NCBI RefSeq assembly: GCF_033723955.1
Contig: NZ_CP137555.1
Span: 62,001-126,000, forward strand
Direction of reading: 5' to 3'
DNA length: 64,000 nucleotides
Source of the DNA: Microbulbifer pacificus
GTDB taxonomy: Bacteria; Pseudomonadota; Gammaproteobacteria; Pseudomonadales; Cellvibrionaceae
Part shown: positions 8,535 through 19,934 of the stretch, in pieces
How positions within the stretch are numbered: the stretch's first letter is position 1
Layout: every line of letters begins with the position of its first letter
The notes under the pieces: generated by a model
Told to the model about the DNA's origin: nothing
What the model saw: only the letters and a program-made list of their open reading frames with translations
Database searches by the model: none
Position numbers and translations under genes: made by a program

Positions 8535-11500
8535 AACTGCGTCGTGGAAACTCCGACGGGCTCGCCCGTGCGCGCGAGTTTTTCTCGCGCAAAAAAAAAT
8601 ACCATCGTGCGCCTCTGCCCGCACTGGAGGGTGGCAATACTGCCGCACCCTCTGCGGATGACGAGCAAAAGCGGCGAGGGGATATCACTTCACTGGCCAA
8701 GCGTCACCGCCATCTGGTCGCTGCCGATCGTGTCTACCCACTGAATACACGCCTGCGGAATCTCGAACGGGACTTTCAGGATATATACCGGCGCCTGGCC
8801 GCGCGTGTGGAGGCAGGGGAGAAAGGCAGCCGCAGCGAGGAGTGGTTGCTCGACAACCGCCATGTGGTTCAGGAAGCGCTGGAGCTGGTCCGCGAGTCGC
8901 TGCCGCGCACCTATCTTCGCCAGTTACCCAAGGTCGAGGCAGAGCAGGGCGGAATCGATTTACGTGTGGGGGCACTGGCGACGGCGCTGGTCGCCAATGT
9001 ACGGCAACCGCTGGACCTTGAGTCTGTTTACGACCTGGTCGACCACTATCAACAGGAAAGCATCCTAACCACCGGTGAACTGTGGGCACTTCCAGCCATG
9101 TTGCGGCTGGGTCTGCTGCAGCACCTTGTGGGGTTTGCCGAAAATGCGCTGGACAAAGCGGAGGCGGGCAGCGAGGGCGAGAGCGTCGGGATCGCGAGCG
9201 CCATCATCAGCTTGCGGGAACTGCGCACCCACGACTGGCGGGATTTCTCAGAAGCGCAAAGCCGCGTGGATCGCATTCTGCGCGCCGACCCTGCCGGCGC
9301 CTACGGGCAAATGGATTTTGAGACCCGGGATCGCTATCGAGGCGTAATCGAGCAACTGGCGCGAGGCAGTAATACGCCGGAGCACCGCATCGCCGAACAG
9401 GTCGTGGAGCTGAGTGAAAAGGAAGTTCTGCAGGCGCGTCGTCGACACGTCGGTTTTTACCTAGTGGATGACGGGCGCAGGGAACTGGAAGAAGTGCTGG
9501 AGTTCACGCCGAATATCTTCCAGCGGATACATGGATGGGTACTCGAACGCGCGTCCATGGTCTATTTCTCCACGCTCGGTTTACTCTCGATCCCGCCACT
9601 CCTGGCTCTGGCCATCTATCTTTTGCACCACGGCACGTCACTTGGGGTGATGTTGCTGACCGTTGCCGTCGTGGCGGTACCAGTGGTCGGTATCGCTCTC
9701 GCGCTGGTCAATGGACTGATCACCCACAGTCTGAGCCCGCAGATGCTGCCGAAGCTGGATTTCGAGGGCGGTGTTCCCGATGAATACCGCAGCGCCGTGA
9801 TCATGCCGGTGCTGTTTAGCGATACCGAGGACGTGGAGAAAATCCTCCAGTGCCTGGAAATCAACTTCCTGAACAATGACGATCGCAATCTTGTGTACGT
9901 GGTACTGAGTGATTTCGCGGATGCGGATAACCAGAGCACCGCGGAAGATGCCGAGTTGCTTGAATTTGCCAAAGATGCCGTCGACGCACTGAATCAACGC
10001 TATACAGACGGCGAGGGGCGGGAACCGTTTCTGCTGTTACATCGCGAACGGCGCTGGAATCCGGTGGAAAAATGCTGGATGGGGTGGGAGCGCAAACGGG
10101 GCAAACTGATTGAGTTCAACCGCCTGCTCAAGGGCCACGACGACCACAGTTACACCACCTGTATCGGCAACCGCTCGGCGCTGAAAAACATTCACCTCGT
10201 GATCACGCTCGATGCGGACAGCCAGATGCCTCCGGGTACTGCCGCGCGCTTGGTGGGCACCATGGCGCACCCGCTCAATCGCGCGGTGGTTGATGAACGT
10301 ACCCGCCGCGTAGTGGCGGGGCACGGGTTTCTGCAACCGCGGCTGGAAACAGACCCGTCGGGTGCTGCCGATACGCTGTTCAGCGAAATATTTTCTGGCG
10401 ATCGCAGTGTGGATCTCTATACCCACGCGGTGTCCGATGCCTACCAGGACCTGTTCGGCGAGGCCATTTTTGCCGGCAAGGGCATCTACGATCCGCGGGT
10501 ATTTTCCCAGACCCTGGCGGGTCACCTCGCGCAAAATGCCATCCTGAGCCACGACCTGCTGGAAGGGTCCATCGGCGGTGCCGCGCTGCTTTCCGATGCC
10601 ATTTTCTACGAGCAGTACCCGCCCAATGTGGTTGCCTTGTTGCGCCGATCCCACCGCTGGATTCGCGGCGATTGGCAACTGCTGCCATGGCTCGGCAAGC
10701 GGGTAACCATTGATGGCGGCGAACAGGTAAGTAACCCGCTGCCGCCGATACACCGCTGGAAAATCCTCGACAACATGCGCCGCAGCCTTGAGGCGCCGAG
10801 CCTGTTACTGCTTTTCCTGTTGGCGTGGAGCGGTATTTTGCCCGGCAGTGCCTGGGCATGGACACTGGGCGTGCTGCTGCTTTCCGCCGCTCCGGTCTGG
10901 CTCGAACCCTTGTCGACCCTGTGGCGGGCCGTGGCCAGGCCCAATCGCGCCCATCATTACCTGCGCAACCTGCGCGGAATAATGTATCAGCGGATACAGC
11001 ACTGGCTGTTGTCGCTGGCACTGTTGCCGGTGCAGGCGGTCAACGCCCTTGATGCCATAGTGCGGACCCTCTTCCGGCTGGGGGTTTCCCACCGTCACCT
11101 GCTGGAGTGGACATCGGCTGCACACGTGAACCGGTCGCTTGGCGGCACTTCCGCTGCCAGCCGCAGCTGGCGCGAACTCTGGGTTTCGCCACTGCTGGCC
11201 CTATTGATCGGGGCCTGGCTTGCAGTAACTGCACCGATGAGTTTGTTAACCGCAGCGCCGCTATTGTTGGCCTGGCTGTTGCTGCCGCAACTGAACCAGC
11301 GCATCAACCGGCCACATAAATTTGAGGCACAGCCGATTTACGAAACCGACGAGCAGGAGTTGCGCTTGCTCGCCCGTCGAACCTGGTATTTTTTCGAGCA
11401 CTTCATGGGGCCGGACGATCACTGGCTGCCACCGGACAACTATCAGGAAGAACCAGTGGCGGTACTCGCCCGCCGCACATCACCGACCAACATCGGTCTG

Positions 11501-14500
11501 GGTCTGCTGGCGACACTCAGCGCATATGATTTCGGTTACCTCGACCTCACCCATTTGCTGGCGCGCCTCAACAACACGTTTGATCGTATGCGCGGGCTAC
11601 AGCGCTACCGCGGGCACTTCCTCAACTGGTACGAAACCCGTGAGCTTCACCCGCTGGATCCGCGCTACGTATCGACTGTCGACAGTGGCAATCTCGCCGG
11701 TAGCCTGCTGACTCTGGCAAGCGGGCTGGAAGCTCTGGATTCCACGCCGATCAACGGCCGTCAGCTGGTGCAGGGGATTGCGGACACCCTCGGTGTCGTG
11801 GTCGAGACCCTGCAACCGCAGGAACCCGATGTGGCATCCAGCGCATTGCGTGAGGTTACCGGCTATATCACGCAACTGCGGGAGCGGCTGGCAGCCGGCG
11901 GCGAAGGCGGCGAAGGCGGTCACTGGTGGCAAATCATCGACGACATTTACGAACGCGAAGTGCCGGCGTTGCAGGATCGCGTAGTGGCGCTTATCGAGGG
12001 TGACGAAAGTTTCAGTGCGGAATCCCTCGGGCGCCTGCGCCACTGGCTCGATGAATTACTCCAGCATTCCATCGCGGCGCGCCGCTACCAGGAAAACCTG
12101 GAGCCCTGGCAGCGACTTATCGACGCGCCGCCGGTGGCGTGTCGTGAGCAGGGCGGTCAGGTCGCCGAGTTGTTCCAGCAATTGCACGAAAAACTGAATG
12201 CCCCGGTTACCCTGGTGACCTTGCAGGAAACCTGTGCGGAGGCATCGCTGCAGCTGGATCAGCTGCAGGCGGCATTGTCCTATGTAGGCGGCCAGCACCG
12301 GGAAGAGGCCGACGCGTGGATCGGCAAGATGCGGCGCTCTTTCGTTGTGGCGCAGGAGAATGCAGAGAAGTACCGGCGGGACCTGAAGCGCCTCGCGGAA
12401 AAGGCTCGGCTTTGGGTCGCTGAAATGGACTTCGCGTTCCTGTATGACCCGGAGCGCCATCTGTTCCATATCGGCTACAACGTCAACGACGCCGCACTGG
12501 ACCCCAATTACTACGACCTGTTGGCCTCGGAATCCAGACTCACGGGATTTATTGCCATTGCCAAAGGCGATGTACCGGCACGTCACTGGCGTCACCTGGA
12601 GCGTCCATTCCGGCGCATCCAGCGCCGCGCGGTGTTGATGTCCTGGAGCGCCACGCTATTTGAATACCTGATGCCCCGCCTGCTGATGGAAACGCCGCAT
12701 CACAGCCTGGTCGGGCGCGCTTGCCGCAATGCCATCGACGTGCACCGGGAATTTGCCGACCGTTACGGAGTGCCCTGGGGTATCGCCGAGTCGGGTTTCT
12801 ATGAACTCGACAGCCATCTGCATTATCAATACCGGGCGTTTGGTGTGCCGGGGATTGGTTTTCGCCGGGACCTCGGCGAGCGGCTGGTCATTGCCCCATA
12901 TGCGTCCATGATGGCACTGCCATTTTGTGCGGATAAAGTGATGGAAAACCTGCGGCAATTGCGCAGCCACGGCGGCTATGGACAGTTCGGCCTGCACGAA
13001 GCGATCGACTTTGGCCGCACTTCCAAGCCGGCGCCGCGCCGCCCGCGCACGGTGCGGTCTTATATGAGCCACCACCAGGGGATGATCCTGCTGGCGGTCA
13101 ACAACTTCCTTCACGGCGATGTCATGTTGCGTCGTTTCCATAACGACGCTCGCGTTGCTGGCCTGACACCTTTGTTGCACGAGCGCATGCCGTCATCGCC
13201 GCCTGCACTGAAGCCGTGGAAGCGCCCCGGCATTATGCGAAGCTTCCACGCTGAAGTGGTGCTCGAGACCTGGTCCGCAACACCGTCCCGTCCGTACCCG
13301 CAGTACAACCTGCTGTCCAACGGACACTTCTCTACCGTACTCGCGGCGGACGGTGCTGGGGGCAGCTACTGGGACAACATCGCGCTGACGCGCTGGCAGA
13401 CAGATCCCACCCATCATCAATGGGGACGTTATTGCTATGTGCGGGATCTCGATAACGGTGCGCTGTTCTCCGTGGGGCTTGCCCCCTGCGGTGGCAACGA
13501 TCCGCGCAGCGCGGCCTACTTTTCACCGCAGAGTGTGGAGTACCAGCAGCGGAAGTCGGAACTTTTCTGTCGCCTGCATGTAGCCGTCAGCTCCCAGCAC
13601 GATGTCGAGGCCCGCCGCCTGAGTATCAAGAATGAAAGCAATCGCGAGCGCCATTTACTGCTGGCAGATTTTGCCGAGGTGGTGCTGGCGCCGGAACGCG
13701 ACGACTTGCGGCATCCCGCCTTTGCCAAGCTATTTGTGGAAAGCCAGTACCTGCCGGAAGAGCAGGTGATGATTTACCGGCGACGTCCGCGCGGCAGTAA
13801 TGAAAAGCCGATTTATCTCGCGGTCTCGGTGCTGGTGCAGCCCGGCGTGCGCCACCGTTTGGCGTGGGAAACCGATCGCTTCCGATTCCTCGGTCGCGGT
13901 GGTTCACCGGCACGGCCTAAGGCCATGATGGAAGGGCTGGGGAGTTTCAGCGGCACCACGGGTCCGGTGCTGGATCCGATTATCGCCGCCGCGCAGGAAG
14001 TCACGATTCCACCGCAGTCGGAAATCGAGGTTGTCTACCTCACTGGCGCCAGCAAATCACGCAGGGAACTGCTCGCAACCCTGAGCGCCTACCGTTCGCG
14101 TCCGAAGGCCCGCTGGGTATTTGATCTCGCGCGTATGCAGTCGGAACAGGAGCTGCGCAATCTGCATATCACCTCCGGGTCGATGCACTGGATGATGGAT
14201 TTGCTTTCTGCAGTTCTCGCGCCCATTGCGCCGCTGCGCGCGCCATCCCGGATTCTGGCCCGCAGCCGGCATATTCAGCCGGGCCTGTGGAGCAAGGGCA
14301 TCTCCGGGGACAACCCGATCTTGCTGGTGCATATCCGCAACCAGCACGAAAGTGACTTCGCGGGGCCGATCCTGCAGGCGCATACCTACTGGTGCGGGCG
14401 CGGGGTCAGCGTGGACCTGATACTGATCGATGAGGAGTCAGCGGGATACGAGCAGCAGGCCAGGGACCGGCTGCAGGAAATGATCACCGACATTCGCGGT

Positions 14501-17176
14501 CGCACCCTGCGCAAGCTTGCGGGGGCCGTGGTAATGATCCCGGGGCAGGAGTTGCCGGGGGATACGCGTATCCTGTTGCTGGCCGCCGCGCGGGTGATAC
14601 TCGACTCATCTGCCGGCTCGGTACAGTCGCAACTGCAGAACGGTTTTGTGGCACTGCAGACACAGCTGCAACCGCTGCCGCCGTTTGTGCCGGTGGCTCC
14701 CGCAGACACCATCGAGCAATCGACACCAGAATTGCAGCGACCGCAAGACCTGTTGTTCGAAAACGGTCTCGGTGGTTTTTCCGCGGATGGTCGCGAATAT
14801 GTCATGCATCTGGAACCGGGCCAGCGACCGCCCGCACCCTGGGTCAATGTCATCGCCAACCCCAACTTCGGTTGCCTGGTATCTGAAGGCGGCTCCTGTT
14901 GTACCTGGGCCGGTAACAGTGGCGAGCACCGCCTGACCGCCTGGAACAACGACCCGGTGCGCGACCCCAGCGGCGAAGTGCTCTACCTGCGCGACGAGGA
15001 GACCGCGGAAGTGTGGACGCCGACACCGGCGCCGCGCCCGGCCAATGCCGCCTATCAGGTACGCCACGGCGCCGGGTACAGCGAATATCGTCACAACAGC
15101 AATGGCCTCGAGCAGTCCTGGAGGATATTCGTCGATCGCGAGGCGCCGGTGAAGATCGGTCGCCTGACGTTAACCAATTGCTGGGACAGGCCGCGCAGAC
15201 TCACCGCAACCTATTACGTGGAGTGGATCCAGGGTTTGGTGCGGGCCAATAGCTGGCCGTATCTGGTGTGCGAATTCGAGTCCGATAGCTGTGCGTTACT
15301 CGCGCGCAATGCGTTTGTACCGGACGAAAAGCCCGGGGTAGCCTTTCTTACCGCGAGCCTGCCACCTCACGGGGTCACCATGGACCGGCACGAATTCCTC
15401 GGGAATTCGTCCGGTCTCGAGGCGCCCGAGGCACTGTTCAGAATCGGCCTGTCTGGCCGGGTGCAGTGCGGCGGGGATCCGTGCGCGGCCTACCAGGTGC
15501 ATATCGATCTGGCCGCCGGTGAAACACAGCATGTGTATTTCGTCATGGGCGAAGGCGTAGACCGGTCGCAGGCACTGGAGCTCGCTACAGAGTTTCGCAG
15601 TCCGCAACGGGCGGAAACCGCACGGGAGGAATTTGAGAAATTCTGGGAGGAGTTCCTGGGCAGGGTGCAGGTGGAAGTGCCGGACAAGGCCACCGAAATA
15701 CTGGTCAACCGCTGGCTGCCTTACCAGACCCTGGCCTGCCGTCTTTGGGGGCGCAGTGGCTTTTACCAGTCCAGTGGCGCTTTCGGGTTCCGCGATCAAC
15801 TGCAGGATGTACAGGCACTGCTATGGACACACCCGGAATGGACCCGCGAACATATTCTGCGCGCGGCATCGCGCCAGTTCCAGGAGGGCGATGTACTGCA
15901 CTGGTGGCACGAGAAGCCACTGCGCGGGGTGCGCACCCGCTGCTCCGATGACTTGCTGTGGCTGCCATTCGTTACTGCGCAGTACATCCGTACCACCGGC
16001 GACTACGACATTCTCAATGAGTCGGTTCCCTACCTGAAGGGGGCTCCGCTGAAAAAGGATGAACACGAGCGCTACGCCGAGTTTGATACCAGCGACGAGT
16101 CGGGTTCACTCTACGAGCACTGCTGTCGAACCATAGAGCGGGCAAGCTCTGTTGGCCCCCACGGCCTGCCGATTATCGGCAACGGGGACTGGAACGACGG
16201 CTTCAGCCGTATCAGTACCACGGGTCGCGGCGAAAGCGTGTGGATGGGTTGGTTCCTGCTGCGGGTCTGCCGGGATATGGCGCCGCTTTGCGAATACATC
16301 GGCGATACCGCACTGGCCGAGCACTATCGCAAGCTTGGCGAGACCTTCCGTGAAGAGGTCGAACAAAGTGGCTGGGACGGCGCCTGGTACCGGCGCGCCT
16401 ATTACGATGACGGCACACCGGTGGGGTCAAAAGAAAGTGACGAGTGCAAGATCGACCTGATCGCGCAGACCTGGTCGGTACTGGCTCAGGAAGCGCCGAC
16501 CGCACGTGCACGCGAGGCGATGACCTCTGCCTACACCCATCTGGTGCAGCAGGACGCGCGGCAAATCCTGCTGTTGAAGCCGGCGTTCGATAAAACCAAG
16601 AAGGATCCCGGCTACATCAAGGGCTATCCACCGGGTATTCGTGAAAACGGCGGCCAGTACACCCATGCGGCGACCTGGGCGGTTTGGGCCGCAGCGGGAC
16701 TGGAGCACAGCGAGCGGGCACACCACCTGTTCAGCCTGTTGAATCCGATCACGCATACCGACAGCGCAGAGGGTGTCGCCCGTTATCGCACCGAACCATA
16801 TGTACTGGCCGGTGATGTCTACGGGGTTCCTCCCCATGTGGGGCGCGGCGGCTGGACCTGGTATTCCGGAGCTTCCGGCTGGCTGTATCGCGGGGCACTG
16901 GAGGCGTTGCTGGGCGTGCGTATTCTCGACGGCAACAGTCTGGAAATTAAGCCCTGCCTACCGGAAACCTGGGGTGAATTCCGTCTGTCACTGCGTTTCG
17001 GCAACAGCCGGTATGACATAGAAGTGCAAAACTGTGGTGAATGTCCGCGCGAGATCGCGGAATTGACCGTGGATGACCAAGCGATAACCGGCGAACGCGT
17101 TCCATTGCGTGACGATGGGCAGCAGCACCGGGTGCGGCTGGTGTTTTCTATGGCCGCGACAACAAGCGAAAATTGA
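8531..17176 (+). CDS. ndvB: Cyclic beta-1,2-glucan synthase, NdvB/Cgs-type giant membrane protein
   Basis: This 2881-residue protein matches the usual 2800-2900 residues of NdvB/Cgs. The order is: a cytoplasmic N-terminus; membrane helices around residues 345-400; a GT84 glycosyltransferase domain with ITLDADSQM near residue 561 and HRWIRGDWQLLPWL near 710; further helices around 755-830 and 885-920; a glycoamylase-like domain with GIAESGFYELDSH near residue 1417; and a C-terminal GH94 phosphorylase domain whose catalytic Asp lies in GNGDWNDGF near 2553. Known NdvB proteins polymerise UDP-glucose into beta-1,2-glucan on a protein-bound intermediate, trim its length and cyclise it. The glucans act in osmoadaptation, envelope integrity and host contact. 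It is coupled to usp by a 4-base overlap and followed by groEL, which places it in a stress setting. No ndvA-like exporter is next to it. Confidence 0.93.
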   Translation: MKLRRGNSDGLARAREFFSRKKKYHRAPLPALEGGNTAAPSADDEQKRRGDITSLAKRHRHLVAADRVYPLNTRLRNLERDFQDIYRRLAARVEAGEKGSRSEEWLLDNRHVVQEALELVRESLPRTYLRQLPKVEAEQGGIDLRVGALATALVANVRQPLDLESVYDLVDHYQQESILTTGELWALPAMLRLGLLQHLVGFAENALDKAEAGSEGESVGIASAIISLRELRTHDWRDFSEAQSRVDRILRADPAGAYGQMDFETRDRYRGVIEQLARGSNTPEHRIAEQVVELSEKEVLQARRRHVGFYLVDDGRRELEEVLEFTPNIFQRIHGWVLERASMVYFSTLGLLSIPPLLALAIYLLHHGTSLGVMLLTVAVVAVPVVGIALALVNGLITHSLSPQMLPKLDFEGGVPDEYRSAVIMPVLFSDTEDVEKILQCLEINFLNNDDRNLVYVVLSDFADADNQSTAEDAELLEFAKDAVDALNQRYTDGEGREPFLLLHRERRWNPVEKCWMGWERKRGKLIEFNRLLKGHDDHSYTTCIGNRSALKNIHLVITLDADSQMPPGTAARLVGTMAHPLNRAVVDERTRRVVAGHGFLQPRLETDPSGAADTLFSEIFSGDRSVDLYTHAVSDAYQDLFGEAIFAGKGIYDPRVFSQTLAGHLAQNAILSHDLLEGSIGGAALLSDAIFYEQYPPNVVALLRRSHRWIRGDWQLLPWLGKRVTIDGGEQVSNPLPPIHRWKILDNMRRSLEAPSLLLLFLLAWSGILPGSAWAWTLGVLLLSAAPVWLEPLSTLWRAVARPNRAHHYLRNLRGIMYQRIQHWLLSLALLPVQAVNALDAIVRTLFRLGVSHRHLLEWTSAAHVNRSLGGTSAASRSWRELWVSPLLALLIGAWLAVTAPMSLLTAAPLLLAWLLLPQLNQRINRPHKFEAQPIYETDEQELRLLARRTWYFFEHFMGPDDHWLPPDNYQEEPVAVLARRTSPTNIGLGLLATLSAYDFGYLDLTHLLARLNNTFDRMRGLQRYRGHFLNWYETRELHPLDPRYVSTVDSGNLAGSLLTLASGLEALDSTPINGRQLVQGIADTLGVVVETLQPQEPDVASSALREVTGYITQLRERLAAGGEGGEGGHWWQIIDDIYEREVPALQDRVVALIEGDESFSAESLGRLRHWLDELLQHSIAARRYQENLEPWQRLIDAPPVACREQGGQVAELFQQLHEKLNAPVTLVTLQETCAEASLQLDQLQAALSYVGGQHREEADAWIGKMRRSFVVAQENAEKYRRDLKRLAEKARLWVAEMDFAFLYDPERHLFHIGYNVNDAALDPNYYDLLASESRLTGFIAIAKGDVPARHWRHLERPFRRIQRRAVLMSWSATLFEYLMPRLLMETPHHSLVGRACRNAIDVHREFADRYGVPWGIAESGFYELDSHLHYQYRAFGVPGIGFRRDLGERLVIAPYASMMALPFCADKVMENLRQLRSHGGYGQFGLHEAIDFGRTSKPAPRRPRTVRSYMSHHQGMILLAVNNFLHGDVMLRRFHNDARVAGLTPLLHERMPSSPPALKPWKRPGIMRSFHAEVVLETWSATPSRPYPQYNLLSNGHFSTVLAADGAGGSYWDNIALTRWQTDPTHHQWGRYCYVRDLDNGALFSVGLAPCGGNDPRSAAYFSPQSVEYQQRKSELFCRLHVAVSSQHDVEARRLSIKNESNRERHLLLADFAEVVLAPERDDLRHPAFAKLFVESQYLPEEQVMIYRRRPRGSNEKPIYLAVSVLVQPGVRHRLAWETDRFRFLGRGGSPARPKAMMEGLGSFSGTTGPVLDPIIAAAQEVTIPPQSEIEVVYLTGASKSRRELLATLSAYRSRPKARWVFDLARMQSEQELRNLHITSGSMHWMMDLLSAVLAPIAPLRAPSRILARSRHIQPGLWSKGISGDNPILLVHIRNQHESDFAGPILQAHTYWCGRGVSVDLILIDEESAGYEQQARDRLQEMITDIRGRTLRKLAGAVVMIPGQELPGDTRILLLAAARVILDSSAGSVQSQLQNGFVALQTQLQPLPPFVPVAPADTIEQSTPELQRPQDLLFENGLGGFSADGREYVMHLEPGQRPPAPWVNVIANPNFGCLVSEGGSCCTWAGNSGEHRLTAWNNDPVRDPSGEVLYLRDEETAEVWTPTPAPRPANAAYQVRHGAGYSEYRHNSNGLEQSWRIFVDREAPVKIGRLTLTNCWDRPRRLTATYYVEWIQGLVRANSWPYLVCEFESDSCALLARNAFVPDEKPGVAFLTASLPPHGVTMDRHEFLGNSSGLEAPEALFRIGLSGRVQCGGDPCAAYQVHIDLAAGETQHVYFVMGEGVDRSQALELATEFRSPQRAETAREEFEKFWEEFLGRVQVEVPDKATEILVNRWLPYQTLACRLWGRSGFYQSSGAFGFRDQLQDVQALLWTHPEWTREHILRAASRQFQEGDVLHWWHEKPLRGVRTRCSDDLLWLPFVTAQYIRTTGDYDILNESVPYLKGAPLKKDEHERYAEFDTSDESGSLYEHCCRTIERASSVGPHGLPIIGNGDWNDGFSRISTTGRGESVWMGWFLLRVCRDMAPLCEYIGDTALAEHYRKLGETFREEVEQSGWDGAWYRRAYYDDGTPVGSKESDECKIDLIAQTWSVLAQEAPTARAREAMTSAYTHLVQQDARQILLLKPAFDKTKKDPGYIKGYPPGIRENGGQYTHAATWAVWAAAGLEHSERAHHLFSLLNPITHTDSAEGVARYRTEPYVLAGDVYGVPPHVGRGGWTWYSGASGWLYRGALEALLGVRILDGNSLEIKPCLPETWGEFRLSLRFGNSRYDIEVQNCGECPREIAELTVDDQAITGERVPLRDDGQQHRVRLVFSMAATTSEN

Positions 17177-18928
<1,752 letters not shown>

Positions 18929-18931
18929 CGC

Positions 18932-18947
18932 CGCGGTTAACACCGCG
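18932..18947. other. GC-rich hairpin after groEL (possible terminator without T-tract)
   Basis: CGCGGT-TAAC-ACCGCG forms a perfect 6-bp stem four bases after the groEL stop, in the 66-base gap between convergent groEL and pfkB. No run of T follows on either strand, so intrinsic termination is uncertain. It may instead stall polymerase or stabilise the 3' end. Confidence 0.35.
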
Positions 18948-18994
18948 TCGTTATCGGGTCATGCTTGCTTTCTTACAATCGGTAACAACAAGAA

Positions 18995-19912
18995 TTACAT
19001 ACTTCTGAACAGCAGCTCTGCATCCTCGCTGCGGCAAAGTTCGGTGCCCTCGGTCATGACAGCGGCCGCGCCGGCGGCCACGCCGAACTTTGCCGCCTCC
19101 AATAGCGTCATACCCCGAGAGAGGGCTGACAGCAGTCCACCAACCACGGCATCGCCGGCCCCCACCTTACTGCGTAGATGAACCGACGGCGCTGATATGC
19201 GCTCCAGTCCATCTCTGGTAGCAAGCATCACACCCGCTCTGCCGAGGGACAGGATCACCACCTCTGCGCCACGGCGGTCGATAATTTCGCGCACCGCCTG
19301 TTCGATCGCTGCATCATCAGTGAGCTCACGCCCAACCAGCTCCTCCAGTTCGCGCACATTGGGTTTGATCAGGTACACGCCAACATCCAGGGCGTGGCGC
19401 AGCGCGGCCATTTTGGTATCCACCACCACACGTATCCCGGCGGGCACCATGCGCAACAGCTCGCTGTACCATTCTGGTGCTATGCCCTCGGGCAAGCTGC
19501 CGCTAAACACCACGTACTGGGTGGCAGGGGGGATTTGGCGAACCTGGGCTAGCCACTGGGCGCGCTCTGTTGCCGAAAGCAGGGGACCCGGCATGCCAAA
19601 GCGGAAGAGGTTGCCGCTAGACGCCTCCTGAACAATTAGGTTCTCCCGCACCGACTCCGCAATCGGAATCGGCAGGTGTCGGACTTTTTCGTTATCGAGG
19701 AATTGGCCCAGCCTGCGGCCATTTTCACCCCCGCACGTCCAGTAGGCGGAGACATCGATGCCCAGTCGGGTAATGACCCGCGCTACGTTAAGGCCGCCAC
19801 CGCCGGGATATGCGCCAATGTCGCTACAGGTAAGCTTGCAGTTGGGCAGGATTTGCGCGACGGATACCGTCTTGTCGATGCAGGGGTTCAGCGTAATGGT
19901 GACGATGGTCAT
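18995..19912 (-). CDS. pfkB: PfkB-family sugar-phosphate kinase (6-phosphofructokinase 2 / 1-phosphofructokinase type)
   Basis: The 305-residue protein is a ribokinase/PfkB-family kinase. It begins TITLNPCIDKTVSV, has the GGGLNVARVITRLG substrate-binding motif near residue 38 and ends with the catalytic signature KVGAGDAVVGG near residue 250, where the Asp is the base. The N-terminal ITLNPxxD and the GGGxNVAR motif place it with PfkB of E. coli, FruK and LacC. Which hexose phosphate it uses (fructose-6-P, fructose-1-P or tagatose-6-P) cannot be fixed from sequence. It follows gap by 22 bases on the same strand, so the two are very likely one operon, which favours a glycolytic role. PfkB is also a hallmark of the mycobacterial hypoxia regulon. 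Confidence 0.85.
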   Translation of the reverse strand: MTIVTITLNPCIDKTVSVAQILPNCKLTCSDIGAYPGGGGLNVARVITRLGIDVSAYWTCGGENGRRLGQFLDNEKVRHLPIPIAESVRENLIVQEASSGNLFRFGMPGPLLSATERAQWLAQVRQIPPATQYVVFSGSLPEGIAPEWYSELLRMVPAGIRVVVDTKMAALRHALDVGVYLIKPNVRELEELVGRELTDDAAIEQAVREIIDRRGAEVVILSLGRAGVMLATRDGLERISAPSVHLRSKVGAGDAVVGGLLSALSRGMTLLEAAKFGVAAGAAAVMTEGTELCRSEDAELLFRSM

Positions 19913-19934
19913 GGGCGCGGTGCTCCACCGATGG

